Positions 54,770 through 64,000 of a stretch of 64,000 nucleotides of DNA are shown one piece after another (position 1 is the stretch's first letter; the number at the start of each line of letters is the position of its first letter). The notes beneath the pieces are model-generated. The model saw nothing but the letters and a program-made list of their open reading frames with translations. It did no database searches and was not told where the DNA came from. The stretch is taken from positions 1-64,000 of the forward strand of contig JAOPGA020001124.1 in the NCBI GenBank assembly GCA_026419775.2. The letters are read 5' to 3'. Both the position numbers and the translations under genes were made by a program. Origin of the DNA: Acrasis kona. Its lineage: Eukaryota > Heterolobosea > Eutetramitea > Acrasida > Acrasidae.

Positions 54770-55925
54770 TTACATTATCATCTGCTTGAATAATTCATAC
54801 GATAGCAAAATTGTTGCATGGACCGGGAACGCTCTAACCAGCGTCGGAACCATACCAGTGTAAAAAACTTTCCAGGTGCCATGTGCTTTATAAGTCTGAA
54901 TTGCACAATCTTTCATTCCCTTGTATTTTGGATTGTCGATGCTATCTCCTTGTAATCTACTTTTCACGTAATCCGCAGGTAAATTGACGATCCAGCTTGT
55001 ACAACCAGCGAGACCTCCTGATATCAATGTGTTAAACATGGTGGCTGGATGGAAAATGTTTTGAGAAGGTATGCCGCTGTATCCATGTTCAGAGAATGGA
55101 TTAATCTTTGCGAAAAGGAAGCGATAATGTTCGTAAGAGATGAAGTACGCACCGTAGTACAACATTTCTCTTGTTACACTGGCGCGCCAACCACGGTAAA
55201 TTCCATTTATTACTCCCTTCTTTGCATAAATGTGTTTCAAAGTGCGCAGCATTGATGAACTATCCCCTGACTGCATTTGGATTTTAATTTGGTCAGATGG
55301 CGTCACTACGAAACTACAAATGTTACAGTAATTCAAAACCGAAAAAACTGCACCTGTTGCAAACACCGGTAAGCACGCCCGATGCTAATAATTTGAAGTT
55401 TTGGGAATGAACTAACTTTTCAATTTCCTCTTCTATCTCCTCTTCTATCTCATGAAATACTTTGAAAAAATAATTTTCAAGTGGGTCGTGCTTCTAAAAA
55501 GACTTTAAGAGGTATGAGATATTGAATGCATACTTTGTGGTTAAATATGGTATTTTGTATGTCCAACATCGAATTAAAAACTCTATTTGAGCCAAATATT
55601 ACGGATTGTCTAATAGATGCCACGCTCAATGGTGCCATTAGTCCTGCTATTTCAATTAGTTTATCATGTACATCAAACACTTACAGTACAACCTTCTAAA
55701 TCCCTCGTTTTTAACTGTCTTTGTTAAACAATCTACTACTCCCCTGTATGTTCCCTTTTCTTGTGTTTGTAGTTTAGTTTTGATGGTGTCGAATGGGAAG
55801 CCAACAAAAATACCAAGACTACCCGATAGAGAGGAACAAGTGATTTGCTGGAAAGGGTTCATTTGCTGCACACTTGGTGTGTTCTGGCTTGCCGCAACAC
55901 CAGTTTGAGCTGCCACTGCCACCAT
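54770..55925 (-). CDS. Mitochondrial carrier (SLC25 family)
   Basis: Four exons (55925-55685, 55646-55534, 55493-55354, 55313-54770) with introns of 38, 40 and 40 nt; 345 aa. The three repeats each carry the carrier signature: PFDTIKTKLQ, PSDQIKIQMQ (formed across the third joint as CNSFVVTPSDQIK) and PADYVKSRLQ. Each is followed by a G-x-x-x-G-type helix. It also contains the usual YKG-type segments. An unusual Glu/Ile-rich insert (EIEEEIEEEIEK) separates repeats 1 and 2. The closest types are the carnitine/ornithine-like carriers, but substrate cannot be decided. Inner mitochondrial membrane. Confidence 0.85.
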
Positions 55926-56154
55926 TTTTTTATCGCTTGTGTGCTTTAAAAGTAACAGTTACATTAAATTAGATTCCCCTCTTTAGGCAAGTTGTAAAAC
56001 TGGTGCTGCAAGTTTTCTCACGACCTTTTAGTGGAATGAGCACTTTATAACAGTGAGCAACATGATTTTACATATAAATCAGTATAATTCGTTTATTATA
56101 TCACCTCAGGGAGTTATCGTCATCTTGTAAGCACCGTTGTAATCATAAATTTTA

Positions 56155-57533
56155 ATGGAGCAAGAGTCTGCAGTGTATGGACAGCGTTTAAATAAATCTC
56201 GTTGCCTTGCATCGGTTTTAGGTGATCATAGACATCACAGATTCCTTGTTGGAACTCTTTCCCTAAACTCTAGTGACAACGAAGTTCATTTGATTGATTA
56301 TTCAGAGGAACAGCATGATGTCGTAAGCGTGGGTTTGTTTCGGCACCCGCACGAGGTTTGGTCAATATCAGCGCATCCTACGAGACCAGATCTATTCTTC
56401 ACAATCTACAACACTGGATCAGAGTTCGAAAGCACTTTATGGCAGATGCCAGACACGATATACAAACATGGGCCACAAGATGATGATTCATTAGAAGAAG
56501 AAGAGGAAGCAGAAGCATTGAACCTACAAAAAATCGTTAGCCCCACACTCCAGCCTCAACTCACCAATAAATTTGTAATACAAACAAACGAACAGAAAAA
56601 TCCTCTACACTGGTAAGTACAATTCCACCACATCTTTTACAATCGCGCAGTATACTCTGGGATCCGTCGGGGGTTAGTGATAGAGTGCTCGCTATCGATT
56701 CACAGAATGTTAAAGAATACAGATTAGGCCATGAGTTGCAGGATGCAAAGTGCGTAAATACATTCAACGTACCTGGAAGAAGATTGGGTACTGGAAGATG
56801 GGATCCTCACCACAATGAGATTGTTGCAGTGGCCGCACAGACAAAAATCAGACAAGTGGACATGAGAAGTAACGAGTAGGTGTGATTACATTTCTTCACT
56901 CTCACAATTTAGGACTGTTATATCTATTGATAATGCACATGATCAGCAGCGCGTGAGAGATTTTGAGTACAATCCAAATAAACTATACTATGTGGCGTCG
57001 TGTGGAGATGATTGTAAAATTAAGTTTTGGGATGTGAGAAGTACGAAGGAGCCCATTAGAACACTGTGTGGTCACTCTCATTGGTTTGTTATTGAAATTA
57101 ATTTTTGTTCTTAACTTTCCATAGGGCTACAAGCGTAAAATTCAACCCACATTATGATCAATTACTTTTAAGCTCCAGTACAGACGGTTTGGTTAATTTG
57201 TGGAACATTCCAACAATCAGTTCAAAATCCGTTTCAGAGGAGGTGGAAGAAGAACTAGAACAAATTGAAAAGGAATTAGACTTATCAGCTGCCGGATCTG
57301 AAGACGATCTCAAGAGCGATTATACTGCCACTAGCGGAGCAAGTAAAGTGAGAGTTGCAAACATGTCCGATACTTTAATTCAAAGCATCGACGAACATCA
57401 AGAAAGTGTATATTCGATAGCATGGAGCAGCTGCAACAGTTGGGTGTTTGGATCTGTTTCATATGAAGGGCGTGTTCTAATACATCAAGTCAAGCACAGT
57501 GAAAAGTTAAAGATATTAGATGTTCAGTTATAA
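56155..57533 (+). CDS. EIPR1: EARP/GARP-interacting WD-repeat protein EIPR1 (TSSC1)
   Basis: Four exons (56155-56612, 56651-56875, 56913-57083, 57125-57533) with introns of 38, 37 and 41 nt; 420 aa. The N-terminus ([43 protein letters not shown]) and the WD strands ([78 protein letters not shown]) follow EIPR1. That protein binds the EARP/GARP tethers and acts in endosome recycling. An acidic insert interrupts the propeller near residues 120-135, and another near 325-345. Confidence 0.92.
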
Positions 57534-57617
57534 AGTTATTTTTAAATCAATTTTTCTATTATTTCTATCAGTGATCCCACAGCATTGAATAAATTTGACA
57601 ATTCTGCAAAAACACAT

Positions 57618-58319
57618 TTATTGGTCGATGGGCAGGTTGTCAACAGGACATTTTGTGGAGCAGTTAGATAACCACCCTTCTATACATTCTTTGTGGAAAT
57701 AATGACCACATTTTGGAATTTGTGTGACAGTATCACCAATCTCATATTCCATTAAACAAATTGCACAAGATTCTTCACATTCCTCAGTAACTTCGCGAGT
57801 TGGAAGGGAAGAAAAGTGGGTGTTTGATAAAGTTCTTGGTGCTATTGTCTTGTCAAGTTCAGTCAGCAGAGCATAATCCTCGGGAGTAAGCTCTCTTGAT
57901 TGTAGCTCTTGTAACATTCCATATGATAGACCACAAGGTGCAATTTCTGATGGGTTCATGAGAGCTGCTTTTATCGCCTTGGCCTCCTCAATAAGGAATT
58001 CATTGCCTGATGACAGCATTTCACCGATTTCATCATCAAAGTAATGTAAATTTAAAAGTCTGTCTATACGATTCTTGTAGTGGTCGTATGCTCCTATTGA
58101 TGAGAAGTAGTTAAATATGTTTTGCTTGGCTCTTTCTGCATTATTAGATACGTTTGAAGCATTCTTTTCCATCTTCTTCATGGCATGTGACTTTACGTGC
58201 ATTCTTGTGTGCTTATCTCTCCTCTTCTTTATTTTGTGTTTCGTGTATGTATTCTCAAGAAACTCTGCCGTATCAAAATAATGATCTTCTTCGGAGCAAT
58301 CATACCCATAGTCTAACAT
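57618..58319 (-). CDS. RING-H2 protein, putative E3 ubiquitin ligase
   Basis: 233 aa, ATG 58319. The N-terminal ~170 residues are polar with no domain, apart from a basic stretch (KHKIKKRRDKHTRMHVK). The C-terminal RING runs CAICLMEYEIGD ... CGHYFHKECIEGWLSN ... CPVDN. The last metal ligand is Asp in CPVDN, as in RBX1, rather than the usual Cys. The rest of the H2 pattern is complete. No transmembrane helix. Substrate is unknown. Confidence 0.82.
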   Translation of the reverse strand: MLDYGYDCSEEDHYFDTAEFLENTYTKHKIKKRRDKHTRMHVKSHAMKKMEKNASNVSNNAERAKQNIFNYFSSIGAYDHYKNRIDRLLNLHYFDDEIGEMLSSGNEFLIEEAKAIKAALMNPSEIAPCGLSYGMLQELQSRELTPEDYALLTELDKTIAPRTLSNTHFSSLPTREVTEECEESCAICLMEYEIGDTVTQIPKCGHYFHKECIEGWLSNCSTKCPVDNLPIDQ

Positions 58320-58485
58320 ATTTTTGATTCTTCAAATTTTTTTTGTTCGATCTGAGTTCTTCTTGGAACTTAAAGTTGATAAGATCTGCCGATGAGTTGA
58401 TAGTTTAGTGTTCAATGAAAGCTGTTTATCATGTGTCAGCAAGAAAAGAGGAAGAATTGTTGGCTATATTCTGACAATAAATAAT

Positions 58486-59156
58486 TTATTTTGTTTGTTC
58501 AATTTGAAGGAATGATAGAAGCTGCTCGAACGCACGGTATCTGTGCGAGATGCTGTTCTTAGTATCTTTGTCCAACTCCGCATAGGTCTTATCGAATCCA
58601 TCTGGAAGGAAAATTGGATCCCACCCAAAACTATTGGGGCCACGTGCAGGAACGATCTTTCCATGTGTCTTACCAAGGAAAACATTTGGTTCGTCTTTTG
58701 AGGATTTTACAAAGGAAAGTGTACACAATGCATAGGCAGATTTATCTTCGTATCCTGCCAATATTTTGTTCAAACCATCATGACCTGTTTTATCTAGAAA
58801 CCATTTGCTGCCAAATTATATTTTTGTATTACTTGTATTCTTACATGTATGGACCTGGTAATCCTCCGAGTGCATTATAGCAGAGACTAGTATCCTCCAC
58901 AATAACTCCATCAATAGATGTGCCGCTTAACTCCCTCTCAATCTCTTTAACGGCTAGCTTACACTTCTCTTTAGAGATGTCTTCTACTTCACCTTGTAGT
59001 TCGGGTACTGCAGGGTTAATATATTGCTTACACTATTGTGATAGACTTACAATCCACACTGTGTGAAATGACATTCAAAGTTTCTCCACAGATTTGCTGT
59101 ACCTCCCTTAGTTTATTCGCATTACCAGTGACAAACACTACAGTCCTTTTTTGCAT
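58486..59156 (-). CDS. ITPA: Inosine triphosphate pyrophosphatase
   Basis: Three exons (59156-59051, 59007-58845, 58807-58486) with introns of 43 and 37 nt; 196 aa, equal to human ITPA. It removes ITP, dITP and XTP from nucleotide pools. Signature residues: [10 protein letters not shown] at the start, the [28 protein letters not shown] block spanning the second joint, and the end [12 protein letters not shown] ... [15 protein letters not shown] with [10 protein letters not shown] here. All are intact. Confidence 0.95.
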
Positions 59157-59799
59157 GTTTGTAACTCAACAAATCTTTTCAACCCGAAACCCATTGTAAT
59201 GGCGAGTCAATTTCTTCCAACCTAATCAGTAGAGCTATCGGCTGGCTGTGAAATAGTCAAATGGACAGCTTGGCAGTTCAATAACTAATCTGATGCCTCG
59301 AGTACAATATCAGAAGACAAATCTTGGTTTAAGTTCAAATCACCAATCGATGAGATTATAACTATTAAGAATAAATTCATTTAAATGTGGTGATGTGCAA
59401 TCAGAACAATAAACACCGTTTTTGAAGTTGTGTGTTGATTACAATACTGCACGTTTAGAGAAATGGAACTACATACACATGTGTATGAAAATTCGAACAT
59501 GATCACAAAGGAACCGACTTTCCATTGTCTGTAGTTTTCGCTTCAATGTAATTCTTAGTCTTTGATTGTTCATTGTTAGGCATATTCATATGATCTGTTC
59601 TATGGCTCATTAAAACCTCCGTTGTTCTATGAATTATTTATTTTTTCATTATAAGACGGATTCGTTTTCTCCGGATGGACTGTTTAGTGAGATTGATGTT
59701 TCAATTATTATCTCATCAAGTATTTATAAGTGAGTAACACCTAATACTAACTATGAGATTTCAAAGTAATGTTTACTAAAGTTATGGCTAACTATCTCT
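59157..59799. other. Non-coding intergenic region
   Basis: About 640 nt of AT-rich sequence upstream of ITPA and downstream of the GGCT-like gene. No gene or RNA seen. Confidence 0.45.
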
Positions 59800-60772
59800 T
59801 TATTCATCAGTCTGATCGACCGGAAGAGGACATGTCCCAACAACAGGCCATTCTAGTTCCATAGCATGAAGCCAGGTATCTAAGAAATCGAGTTGACTTT
59901 CGGTCATGTCGGTGAATTTATCGGGAACGGGAGGCGGAGTAATATCTCCTTCAGCCGGCATTAAACGTAAAACGACGTACTCTCTGGCCTTGCCTCTGAA
60001 GAATTCTGAAGCATTAAAAAGTTGACGAACGCTCTCAAAGTTGGACAAGTCAAATACGTGACCCATGAATGAGAAAAGCATTGGGTCATTCCTAACTTCC
60101 TCACGACTAAGTACCTAAAAGTTCAAAATCACTTCAAAGTATGTATCTTACTCTTGTTGGAACATTTTTTACTCTCATCTTATCATAGTCAAAGGGGCAT
60201 ACAACAACTTCATCCAAAAATTTAATGTACTCGTCCTTAAGTTGGCTTGACTTGGCCCCATGCAAAAGTATACTTTTGTAGCGTTGAGATGGGGATCCAT
60301 CAGGTCCGAACTGAGGATGACCTGGGAAGATTATATATACGTTTGCCTACAATCTATGAGCAAATAATGAATGAAAATTACATCAATTTTTTTTCCGTCA
60401 TAAGTTGTGACCGGAAGTAAGACCCTCTTGTAGGTCATTTCAAATTTATCCATCTTCTCTAGATCCTCCAAGGTGAATTTGTGTAAAACTCCATGAACAA
60501 CTGCATCCTTATCTTCTCTGAATTGCATTGTCGTAAAAAATAACAATGTTTACGTACTTACCTTATGTTCCCCATACATCCGAATGCATTCAAAATTGGT
60601 TTCAAGTTAAACACTAACCTCCACCCATCCAAATGAGCAGGATAGCTCTCAAGAGGAGAAATTTGTTTTCCTGATTTTAACTGTGCTTGATTCATGTTTG
60701 ACCCATAACCGAAATACCAGGTAAATTTTGGCTCTAATGTAAGTAGACAACAATGTGAAAAATACCTTCCAT
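59800..60772 (-). CDS. Gamma-glutamylcyclotransferase-like (AIG2/GGCT-fold) protein
   Basis: Five exons: 60772-60766, 60733-60562, 60517-60382, 60346-60152, 60114-59800; 274 aa. Introns 32, 44, 35 and 37 nt. Exon 1 would be only 7 nt (ATGGAAG) and intron 1 the shortest in the window, so the 5' end is the least certain part. The GGCT signature YFGYGSNMN is right at the start, with HGVLHKFTLEDLEKMDKFE matching the family's GxxxxL-DxxE region. These proteins make 5-oxoproline from gamma-glutamyl peptides. The C-terminal ~100 residues are an extension. The catalytic Glu is plausibly the one in KFEMTYKR. Confidence 0.8.
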
Positions 60773-61045
60773 GATGAACTTTAAATTTGGTGGTAAATGT
60801 TGGTCCTGTCAGACTGTGAATAGGTCAGAACGATGACTCTTTTTAAAAACAAACAGCAAGCGAATTACACAATTATGCAATTACAACAATAGCACTATCT
60901 TATAAAAAAGGACGAATGGAACAACCAACTTGGAGAAGAAGAAGTAAAAAAAAAGAAACAAGAAGCAGATGAAAAAACAAGGAAAGAAAGCAAAGCAACA
61001 AGATGCATAAAACCATTAATACACTAAATTTATTCATAAATTGTT
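60773..61045. other. Non-coding intergenic, A-rich
   Basis: Under 300 nt between two minus-strand genes. It includes a purine-rich run (60918-60975). Nothing else is supported. Confidence 0.4.
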
Positions 61046-61330
61046 TCATCCAGATCTTTTTATTGATAACAGTGGTACAAAATTATCAGGTTTCTTCAAG
61101 GCTTCCGCAAGGCCTCCCAAGTACCGCGCAGTTTTTCTTTGTTGGACTGTCATGTCAGGTGTTTCTTTGCTCCTTTTTTCTAGATGTTTAATAGTTTCAT
61201 TAGCACAACGTTTTCGCTCTTTTTCAGTCCAAAGTCCTTCTTCCCAGGGAAACTCTTCATCAGAGTCTTGTTCAATTTTCTCGCGCGTCTGCTTCAAATC
61301 TGATGTCCAGACAGGATCACTTAAGTGCAT
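61046..61330 (-). CDS. Hypothetical 94-aa charged protein
   Basis: An ORF with a proper ATG at 61330. Its composition is rich in Lys, Glu and Arg with Trp residues (DPVWTSDLKQTREKIEQD, EFPWEEGLWTEKERKR). There is no membrane helix or recognised domain. Codon and amino-acid make-up look coding, so a small soluble protein is likely. It may be the last exon of a longer gene. Confidence 0.45.
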   Translation of the reverse strand: MHLSDPVWTSDLKQTREKIEQDSDEEFPWEEGLWTEKERKRCANETIKHLEKRSKETPDMTVQQRKTARYLGGLAEALKKPDNFVPLLSIKRSG

Positions 61331-61569
61331 GCTTAAATAAATAATTATTTTTAATTAATTTTGTTTTACTTCTTTGGAATGGCTCTTTCAAATTCATCTA
61401 GAGTTTGGATGTTTTTCTTTCTGACAATTCTTTTCATGCGACCAATTACAACCAATATAAATTTTATTCTTGTTCATCTACATAATCTGAATTCTTCTTC
61501 AAGATGACCACTCCCTCCAGAATGGTGCTCACGCCCTGTCATCAAATTGCAAAATAACTGGAGAGTTGT

Positions 61570-62050
61570 GCGTCTAGAATCCAGTAATGGTCTTGAGCCG
61601 ACCAGCCTGTGCAACAGTATCCACTGCAGTTCCCACCCTGACGCTATCTGGCAATGGATTCATATCCTCGTCCACGGTAATCATCATGAGAGGTCTCATG
61701 GCCAAACTCAAGTGATACAACAAGTAGTGATATTGCAACAATAAAATCTTCTTCAAGTCCAAACAAGTGTGTATGGTGGTCAACAATCCACAAAGCACCA
61801 CCGGTTGCAACAAGATGCGATGTAATCTCCCAATAGTGAATCCAATTCCTTGGCGAGGTACAAGTAATGTTCGCTCAATTTGGTATTTCCGATCAGTGAC
61901 GATAACGAACCATCTTCGTCGTCCTCTGGTTCGAGCTTGACGAATGTTCTTCCAACATGATGGCCGTTTGCTTCTGCACCACCTTTGATTAGACTTGTTG
62001 TAATTAATTTGATTAATCAGATTAAAATTTTGCGTAAAATTACTCAACTA
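61570..62050 (-). pseudogene. Decayed coding fragment
   Basis: One frame encodes a well-formed C-terminal half (YHLSLAMRPLMMITVDED and on to AGRLKTITGF, stop at about 61574). The upstream half only looks protein-like in another frame (TFVKLEPEDDEDGSLSSL ... LSEHYLYLAKELDSLLGD). The switch falls around 61815-61830, with no clear GT-AG intron. No start codon in the right frame was identified. I do not recognise the family. It looks like a truncated, frame-broken gene copy, though a sequencing error in a live gene cannot be excluded. Confidence 0.45.
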
Positions 62051-62224
62051 GGATGTTAATTTCTCTTTCGTTTCTCATGAACATTGAACATCGCTTATAG
62101 CCGCTACGCAAGCAATAAATAGCAGAGTGCTACCTATAATCCAAGAAAAATCAAAGCTTGCAACAAAAGATGAATATTTCTGGCCAAATTTAGGTTTTTG
62201 ATTAGACTTGTTGTAATTAATTGA
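61984..62224. repeat. Direct repeat of ~28 nt
   Basis: TTTGATTAGACTTGTTGTAA followed by TTAATT occurs near 61984-62009 and again near 62197-62222, nearly identical. The repeats bracket ~190 nt next to the decayed coding fragment, consistent with a local duplication or an insertion scar. Confidence 0.6.
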
Positions 62225-62289
62225 TTTCCGTAGACGAATCCAAGTAAGCGGAAGGTCAATCATAACGTTTACATGAAACTCTGACCATG

Positions 62290-62960
62290 ATGTTCTTTTC
62301 TCTATTCCAGGCTCAGGATGAGGTGAACAACATCATCACTTGAGATAATTTTTGTAATCCCAAACAGCACATATTTCCTAGGTAGCTGCTGGTTGTGCCA
62401 TTGTGACTCGTCTCCTATGAATGTGGCCTCCCCTAATTCAAACCATTGTCCACAATAGTGACTATATCGCTATCAACAGTTGCATTTGGTGTATATGTAA
62501 CCTTCCTGCGCTTTGGAGTGTGTTGTTGCTCAGGGGCCTACCTCTTTACAATTTTTGATTTGTTGCCATAAAAGTTGGTAGATCACCTTCGTCTTCGTTT
62601 AATTGGTGTTATTGAGTTGGCATCTTCGGCGTCAATTTGTTCCTCCTCAACCTAACCACACCCACTGTTGGATTTGCTTCCTCGGCATCATCTTGATTTG
62701 TTTCAAAGTCCATTGAGTCGTTATAAACGTCGGCCCCTCCAAAAGTTGTGCTGATGGATTCTTGAGACGTGTTAACATCATCGTCACTTTCATCTCTACC
62801 CTTATCCTTTGCAACATTCCTGGTGTTTAATTGAGCAACTAAGTACGACGACTACGTTTAGTATAATTTCGTTGCGTTTCTCCTTCTTCCGTCCTTCTCT
62901 CCGTTGTTTAATTGTGCATTTGGTTTTTGGGCATTTCTTTTAATTAACTAAAGCACCAGT
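62290..62960 (-). pseudogene. Frame-broken fragments of an acidic, NLS-bearing protein
   Basis: On the minus strand several short frames read like one protein in pieces. One is an acidic, Ser/Asp-rich stretch (KGRDESDDDVNTSQES at about 62800-62770). The next ends in basic NLS-like ends (SITPIKRRRR near 62600). A third has TPKRRKVTYTPNATVD (near 62510-62460). They lie in different frames with stop codons between them, and introns of the usual size do not connect them. The piece order and shared composition suggest one decayed or poorly sequenced gene. Function unknown. Confidence 0.4.
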
Positions 62961-63133
62961 TTCAATACATTTCCAATTAGAAGCTCGAGGGTGGAGTTGT
63001 TGCGGACTTGATCCCGGTCTTTTGGAACTATTCATCAACTTTTACGTGTGGTGTTTGCGTGCATTCGCGGAGTTCGGATTGTAAATAGTTAATCCGAATA
63101 ACTTCGATCAACAACCAACAATTTTAAAAAACA

Positions 63134-64000
63134 ATGCCCATTGCCACTGATGCAAGAAAGCTCGACAATGTCACCGTAGTAGTACTTGGTGCATCTGGTG
63201 ATTTAGCCAAAAGAAAGATTTACCCTGCTTTATTCTCTTTATATCAAGAAGGGTACACTACTAAATTTCAACGATAATTAATCTCTCACTTTAGATTAAA
63301 ACCGAAAACCTGGACTATTATCGGCTATGCTAGGTCTGAATTAAGCGATGAGGATCTTAAAAAGCGTGTTACCCCATTCATGCCAAAACCCGACGGCAGA
63401 GACAGATCAAGCAGTAACAGCGTTCCACCAAGCCCAAACTCCACAGGACCCAAAAAGAAGGAGGAGCCATTGACTTTAGAACAAAAGCTTGAGAAATTCT
63501 TTGAGGACTGCCACTATGTACAAGGTTCATACGATGAACAGCAAGACTATGAGAGACTCAACAAAGAGATTGAAAAATATGAGGAAGGAAAGAAGAGTAA
63601 CAGATTGTTCTATTTGAGTTTGCCCCCAAATGTGTTTTTGGATGCCGCCAACAACCTTGGTGAATTCTGCAAAACTAAATCAGGAGGGTGGAACAGAATC
63701 GTTATTGAAAAACCCTTCGGTAGAGATCTTGCATCATTCCAAGAACTCAGCGAAGGTTTGAACAAGAGCTTCAACTCCCACGAAATTTACAGAATCGATC
63801 ACTTTGTTGGTAAAGAGGTTGTTCAAAACTTGAACGTCCTTCGATTTGCCAACGTCATTTTTGATCCTTTATGGCACAGATCAAACATCAAGTGCGTACA
63901 AATTATCTTCAAGGAACAGTTGGGTGTCGAAGGTAGAGGAGGCTACTTTGATCACTACGGAATGATTCGTGATGTTGTACAAAACCATTTGATGCAGATA
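63134..64000 (+). CDS. G6PD: Glucose-6-phosphate 1-dehydrogenase (3'-truncated by window)
   Basis: Two exons visible: 63134-63252 and 63295 to the window end (42-nt intron; joint gives QEGLKPKTW). It is the NADP+-dependent first enzyme of the oxidative pentose phosphate pathway. Seen: the dinucleotide loop GASGDLAKRKIYPALF near the N-terminus, EKPFGRDLASF, and the substrate-binding/catalytic RIDHFVGKEVVQN with its conserved Lys and His. A Ser/Pro/Lys-rich insert (GRDRSSSNSVPPSPNSTG) follows FMPKPD, where most homologues have a short loop. About half the protein is missing to the right. Confidence 0.95.

Noticed and set aside
61574-62047. 157-aa minus-strand ORF as one intact gene
   Set aside because: Its N-terminal half has shadow-like composition while another frame there is more protein-like, so the ORF mixes coding and non-coding segments.

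Overview
This is a nuclear window from a free-living, flagellated unicellular eukaryote. The coding regions use the standard code: TAA, TAG and TGA all end genes. Genes are densely packed on both strands, and many are interrupted by extremely short GT-AG introns, mostly 35-44 nt. Flagellar genes are present (CFAP57 axonemal protein, IFT56 intraflagellar transport protein). So is a TET/JBP-type 2-oxoglutarate oxygenase, a family that is expanded in Naegleria. That combination suggests a heterolobosean or other excavate-like protist, but this is inference and cannot be settled from the sequence alone.

Region 1-4.7 kb is the accessory part. It holds a truncated unknown ORF, a TET/JBP-like oxygenase gene with intact iron and 2-oxoglutarate ligands, a frame-broken coiled-coil ORF, two diverged copies of a ~115-nt repeat, and about 2 kb of AT-rich non-coding DNA.

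Region 4.7-30.3 kb is core eukaryotic: a putative Cys/His-finger regulator, an EF-hand protein, a RanBP9-like CTLH/GID subunit, V-ATPase catalytic subunit A, CFAP57, an ~11.5-kb VPS13 lipid-transfer gene, DPH1 (diphthamide synthesis), a secreted ependymin-related protein and the mitochondrial rRNA dimethyltransferase TFB1M.

Region 30.3-48.8 kb: a 2OG-oxygenase-fold protein that seems to have lost every catalytic ligand, a rhodanese protein, a MAP kinase with a TNY activation loop, IFT56, VPS41 (HOPS), a membrane-anchored penicillin-acylase-family Ntn hydrolase, quinolinate phosphoribosyltransferase, a DUF676-type lipase and a DIS3L2-like RNB exonuclease.

Region 48.8-64 kb: PRPF40 splicing factor (WW plus FF domains), an eight-exon NIPA-like transporter, a LITAF-domain protein with a Q/P/Y repeat, an LTR-retrotransposon integrase remnant, a three-helix membrane protein, a mitochondrial carrier, EIPR1, a RING-H2 protein, ITPase, a gamma-glutamylcyclotransferase-like protein, two decayed coding stretches and the 5' part of G6PD.

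Functionally, VPS13, VPS41, EIPR1, V-ATPase A and LITAF all belong to the endolysosomal system, while CFAP57 and IFT56 serve the flagellum. There is no sign of operons. Many genes are head-to-head with 25-110 bp between start codons, or tail-to-tail with 1-15 bp between stop codons. Two genes (VPS13 and the amidase) each need one base removed from a homopolymer to keep their frame, which is most simply read as assembly error.
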